A program made the position numbers and the translations under genes. A stretch of 64,000 nucleotides of DNA from Spinacia oleracea (lineage: Eukaryota; Streptophyta; Magnoliopsida; Caryophyllales; Amaranthaceae). The notes under the pieces are model-generated. The model had not been told where the DNA came from, ran no database searches, and saw only the letters and a list, made by a program, of their open reading frames with translations. The stretch spans positions 13,527,133 to 13,591,132 of the forward strand of contig NC_079487.1 in the NCBI RefSeq assembly GCF_020520425.1, read 5' to 3'. This document shows positions 60,794-64,000 of this stretch, in pieces. Position 1 is the stretch's first letter; every line of letters begins with the position of its first letter.

Positions 60794-60836
60794 TTTGTTT
60801 AGTTTGTTCTTTGAGCATATGTCAAAAAAAAAATAT
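58518..60836 (+). mobile_element. 5'-truncated LINE with 13-bp TSD and A tail
   Basis: ATATAATGGCAAT flanks the element at 58505-58517 and 60837-60849, and an A-rich tail ends it. The left end falls inside reverse transcriptase, as expected for incomplete reverse transcription. Compare the LINE at 36492: it is a different L1-type family with an RNase H domain at the end. Confidence 0.93.
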
Positions 60837-61140
60837 ATATAATGGCAATCTTGAAAAGTAAATTTACTAACCTCGCCCTATAGGAAGATTTTTAAAAATC
60901 CTGTTCTCAGAATTTGGTTTGTTTGATACTTGTTAACGAACAAGCTTGTTTGCATTTCGAGTTTGACCTCGAGTTTTATAAAATATACGAGCCCTAAGTT
61001 GCCTTATAAAATAAATATATCATCAAATGCATGGATAGTCATTGAATATGGTGACCAAATGCATTATTTATCGAAGATAGGATAAGAAGCTATTGAGCTT
61101 ATGATTATGAGTATATATTACCTTGAGTTGGTTAGACAAT

Positions 61141-61190
61141 GTCCCACATGGAAAGGAAAAAGTACATGCTACTATGTAAAACATATAAAA
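61141..61190 (+). promoter_or_regulatory. U2 copy 1 promoter: USE and TATA
   Basis: GTCCCACATGG at 61141-61151 matches the plant snRNA upstream sequence element (RTCCCACATCG) except for one base; TATAAAA is at 61184-61190. They lie 75 and 32 bp before the RNA start, with a 32-bp gap between them, which is the RNA polymerase II type spacing of plant snRNA genes. Confidence 0.9.
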
Positions 61191-61215
61191 CCAATTTTAT
61201 TGATTTGAACAACTC

Positions 61216-61410
61216 ATACCTTTCTCGGCCTTTTGGCTAAGATCAAGTGTAGTATCTGTTCTTATCAGTTTAATATCTGATACGTGGGCCATTGGCCCAC
61301 AATGATATTAATTTTATTTTTAAGGGGAAAGACCCATCACAATAGCTTGCTATTGGGGTCTTTGCAAGTCGCCCATGTGTTGCACTGTTGCACGGGTCTG
61401 GCGGACCCCA
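61216..61410 (+). ncRNA. U2: U2 spliceosomal snRNA, copy 1
   Basis: The gene begins ATACCTTTCTCGGCCTTTTG, the conserved U2 5' end (stem I), followed by GTGTAGTATCTG, which contains the GUAGUA branch-site pairing region. Then come TCTTATCAGTTTAATATCTGA (stem IIa area; given here only as TTATCAGTTTAATATC), the hairpin GTGGGCCATTGGCCCAC, a U-rich Sm-like site ATTTTTAAG, and stem-loops III and IV. U2 snRNP recognises the intron branch point. Copy 1 has a perfect GGGCC/GGCCC stem, unlike copies 2-4, and is the most divergent. The 3' end is placed after GGCGGACCCCA by comparison; the 3' processing box was not identified with confidence. Confidence 0.93.
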
Positions 61411-61838
61411 CTATTTCTCAAACCAATATTATGTACTGGCCGATGAATCAATCATAAATTGGTGTGTTCCAACTTTAGCTAGGGCTGCAAACGAGTTTAG
61501 TTGAACCCGGTTTTAGATTGTTCGGGTTGAGATTTATAAAGATTATTAGTGTTCGAGCTAACTTGAGCTTGAGGAATCTTTTAAAAACTCTTGTTCTAAG
61601 AATTTGGTTTGTTCGATATTTGTTAACGAACAAGCTTGTTTGCATTTCGAGTTTGACCTCGAGTATGATAAAATAAACGAGCCTTAAGTTGGCTTAAAAA
61701 AAATATATACATCATCAAATTCATGGATAGTCATTGAATATGGTGTCCAAATGCATTAGAAGTATTTATCGAAGATAGGATAAGAAGCTATTGAGGTTTT
61801 ATTTATGAGTATATCTTACCTTGAGTTGGTTAGACAGT

Positions 61839-61888
61839 GTCCCACATGGAAAGAAGAAAGTACATGCTACTATGTAAAACATATAAAA
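61839..61888 (+). promoter_or_regulatory. U2 copy 2 promoter: USE and TATA
   Basis: USE GTCCCACATGG at 61839-61849 and TATAAAA at 61882-61888, at -75 and -32 from the RNA start. Confidence 0.9.
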
Positions 61889-61913
61889 CCAATTTTATTG
61901 AGTTGAACAACTC

Positions 61914-62109
61914 ATACCTTTCTCGGCCTTTTGGCTAAGATCAAGTGTAGTATCTGTTCTTATCAGTTTAATATCTGATACGTGGGTCATTGGCCCACAA
62001 TGATATTAAATTTATTTTTTAAGGGGAAAGACCCATCACAATAGCTTGCTATTGGGGTCTTTGCACGTCGCCCATGCGTTGCACTGTTGTATGGGCCTGG
62101 CGTACCCCA
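61914..62109 (+). ncRNA. U2: U2 spliceosomal snRNA, copy 2
   Basis: The 5' part through the branch-site pairing region equals copy 1. The IIb hairpin reads GTGGGTCATTGGCCCAC, with a T in the left arm (G-U pair in RNA). The Sm-like site is ATTTTTTAAG. Stem III (GACCC..GGGGTC) and stem IV (GCCCATGCG..) are formed. The end is at GGCGTACCCCA. It looks able to fold normally. Confidence 0.93.
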
Positions 62110-62536
62110 CTATTTCTCAAACTAATATTATGTACTGGCCGATGAATCAATCATAAATTGGTGTGTTCCAACTAGAGCTAGGGCTGCAAACGAGTTCAGT
62201 TGAACCCGGTTTTAGATTGTGAGGGTTGAGATTTATAAAGATTATTAATGTTCGAGCTAACTTGAGCTTGAGGAATCTTTTAAAAACTCTTATTCTAAGA
62301 ATTTGGTTTGTTCGATATTTGTTAACGAACAAGCTGGTTTGCATTTTGAGTTTGACCTCGAGTTTGATAAAATAAACGAGTCTTAAGTTGGCTTAAAAAA
62401 AAATATATATCATCAAATGCATGGATAGGCATTGAATATGGTTACCAAATGCATTAGAAGTATTTATCGAAGATAGGATAAGAAGCTATTGAGGTTTTAT
62501 TTATGAGTATATCTTACCTTGAGTTGGTTAGACAGT

Positions 62537-62586
62537 GTCCCACGTGGAAAGAAGAAAGTACATGCTACTATGTAAAACATATAAAA
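62537..62586 (+). promoter_or_regulatory. U2 copy 3 promoter: USE and TATA
   Basis: USE is GTCCCACGTGG at 62537-62547, one base different from the other copies; TATAAAA is at 62580-62586. Spacing is the same (-75 and -32). Confidence 0.88.
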
Positions 62587-62611
62587 CCAATTTTATTGAT
62601 TTGAAAAACTC

Positions 62612-62806
62612 ATACCTTTCTCGGCCTTTTGGCTAAGATCAAGTGTAGTATCTGTTCTTATCAGTTTAATATCTGATACGTGGGTCATTGGCCCACAACG
62701 ATATTAAATTTATTTTTTAAGGGGAAAGACCCATCACAATAGCTTGCTATTGGGGTCTTTGCAGTCTCCCATACGTTGCACTGCTGTATGGGCCTGGCGT
62801 ACTCCA
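62612..62806 (+). ncRNA. U2: U2 spliceosomal snRNA, copy 3 (3' part altered)
   Basis: The first 130 bases match copy 2. Changes cluster in the 3' stem-loop: GCAGTCTCCCATACG in place of GCACGTCGCCCATGCG, and GGCGTACTCCA in place of GGCGTACCCCA. The stem that binds the U2-specific proteins is therefore partly changed, so this copy may be weaker or a pseudogene. Confidence 0.88.
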
Positions 62807-63234
62807 CTATTTCTCAATCTAATATTATGTACTGGTCGATGAATCAATCATAAATTGGTGTGTTCCAACTAGAGCTAGGGTTGCAAACGAGTTCAGTTGA
62901 ACCCAGTTTTAGACTGTTCGGGTTGAGATTTATAAAGATTATTAGTGTTCGAGCTAACTTGAGCTTGAGGAATCTTTTAAAAACTCTTATTCTAAGAATT
63001 TGGTTTGTTCGATATTTGTTAACGAACAAGCTTGTTTGCATTTCGAGTTTGACCTCGAGTATGATAAAATAAACGAGCCTTAAGTTGGCTTAAAAAAAAT
63101 ATATACATCATCAAATTCATGGATAGTCATTGAATATGGTGACCAAATGCATTAGAAGTATTTATCGAAGATAGGATAAGAAGCTATTGAGGTTTTATTT
63201 ATGAGTATATCTTACCTTGAGTTGGTTAGACAGT

Positions 63235-63284
63235 GTCCCACATGGAAAGAAGAAAATACATGCTACTATGTAAAACATATAAAA
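63235..63284 (+). promoter_or_regulatory. U2 copy 4 promoter: USE and TATA
   Basis: USE GTCCCACATGG at 63235-63245 and TATAAAA at 63278-63284, with the standard spacing. Confidence 0.9.
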
Positions 63285-63309
63285 CCAACTATATTGATTT
63301 GTACAACTC

Positions 63310-63506
63310 ATACCTTTCTCGGCCTTTTGGCTAAGATCAAGTGTAGTATCTGTTCTTATCAGTTTAATATCTGATACGTGGGTCATTGGCCCACAACGAT
63401 ATTAAATTTATTTTTTAAGGGGAAAGACCCATCACAATAGCTTGCTATTGGGGTCTTTGCACGTCGCCCATGCGTTACACTGCTGTATGGGCCTGGGGTA
63501 CCCCAC
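63310..63506 (+). ncRNA. U2: U2 spliceosomal snRNA, copy 4
   Basis: Matches copy 2 in the 5' half, the branch-site region, the IIb hairpin and the Sm-like site. In the 3' end it has GCGTTACACTGC in place of GCGTTGCACTG and GGCCTGGGGTACCCC in place of GGCCTGGCGTACCCC. The effect on folding is not clear; it may still be functional. Confidence 0.92.
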
Positions 63507-63936
63507 TATTTCTCAAACCAATATTATGTACTGGCCGATGAATCAATCATAAATTGGTGTGTTCCAACTAGAGCTAGGGCTGCAAACGAGTTCAGTTGAA
63601 CCCAGTTTTAGACTGTTCGGGTTGAGATTTATAAAGATTATTAATGTTCGAGCTAACTTGAGCTTGAGGAATCTTTTAAAAACTCTTATTCTAAGAATTT
63701 GGTTTGTTCGATATTTGTTAACGAACAAGCTTGTTTGCATTTCGAGTTTGACCTCGAGTATGATAAAATAAACGAGCCTTAAGTTGGCTTAAAAAAATAT
63801 ATATATATATCATCAAATTCATGGATAGTCATTGAATATGGTGACCAAATGCATTAGAAGTATTTATCGAAGATAGGATAAGAAGCTATTGAGGTTTTAT
63901 ATATGAGTATATCTTACCCTGAGTTGGTTAGAAAGT

Positions 63937-63986
63937 GTCCCACATGGAAAGAAGAAAGTACATGCTACTATGTAAAACATATAAAA
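63937..63986 (+). promoter_or_regulatory. U2 copy 5 promoter at the window edge
   Basis: GTCCCACATGG at 63937-63947 and TATAAAA at 63980-63986 have the same layout as in the other units. The RNA start would fall near 64012, just beyond the window, so the array continues. A longer TA run near 63800 makes this unit about 4 bp longer. Confidence 0.88.
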
Positions 63987-64000
63987 CCAACTATATTGAT

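Larger units (their letters stand above)
60880..64000 (+). repeat. Tandem array of 698-bp U2 snRNA units
   Basis: From about 60880 to the end of the window a unit of 698 bp repeats: gene starts at 61216, 61914, 62612 and 63310 are exactly 698 apart. Each unit has a promoter, a gene of 195-197 bp and a spacer of about 500 bp. The spacer contains GCTGCAAACGAG-type and CGAGTTTGACCTCGAG words that look like remains of a DNA transposon. Short open frames in the spacer (such as minus 62147-62344) simply repeat with the unit and are not genes. Confidence 0.93.

Noticed and set aside
62147-63771. 65-70 codon frames repeated in each U2 unit
   Set aside because: They are in the spacer on both strands and recur only because the unit is tandem.

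Overview
This window is plant nuclear DNA, almost certainly a dicot. It has one intron-split plant WD40 gene with GT-AG introns, several kinds of plant transposable element nested in one another, and a tandem run of U2 snRNA genes with plant-type USE and TATA promoters. The element mix and the GC-rich palindromes near 1.7, 2.8 and 5.0 kb make me think of Amaranthaceae (spinach, beet or quinoa relatives), but that is an impression and not a proof.

Left part (1-40.8 kb). This is a nested stack of transposons, which I resolved from matching target-site duplications (TSDs). The oldest layer is an L1-type LINE (36492 to about 40815, minus strand). A Ty1/copia-like element, called E1 here (minus strand), inserted into it. 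Only E1's right LTR (31038-32467 plus 36482-36491), its leader (30856-31037) and pieces of its interior (6063-7636 and 19632-20367) are inside the window. E1 was then hit by four insertions: (i) element F (1-6062, plus strand), a gypsy-like element of which only the 3' interior and 3' LTR are visible; (ii) element G (7637-19626, minus strand), a Ty3/gypsy chromovirus with two LTRs and TSD CTCGC; (iii) element E2 (20368-30855, minus strand), a relative of E1 that landed in E1's leader; (iv) a 4-kb CACTA transposon (32468-36478) with TSD ATT inside E1's LTR. A solo LTR of the E family (15104-16494, TSD GCTCG) also sits inside the gag gene of G.

Middle part (41-54 kb). A WD40-repeat protein gene runs from 42544 to 53777 on the plus strand, with nine coding exons that join in frame to 443 codons plus stop. 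Its 6-kb fifth intron carries a decayed hAT transposon (46061-50411), which in turn carries a tRNA-derived SINE (49080-49286) with a perfect 16-bp TSD.

Right part (54-64 kb). Here lie a long-inverted-repeat Mutator-like element (55550-57337) with a possible GRF zinc-finger fragment, a Stowaway-type MITE (58035-58345), a 5'-truncated LINE with a 13-bp TSD (58518-60836), and then four U2 snRNA genes spaced exactly 698 bp apart, each with its own promoter. A fifth promoter runs off the end of the window. The WD40 gene and the U2 array are the only host genes I can support; the rest is mobile DNA or its remains.
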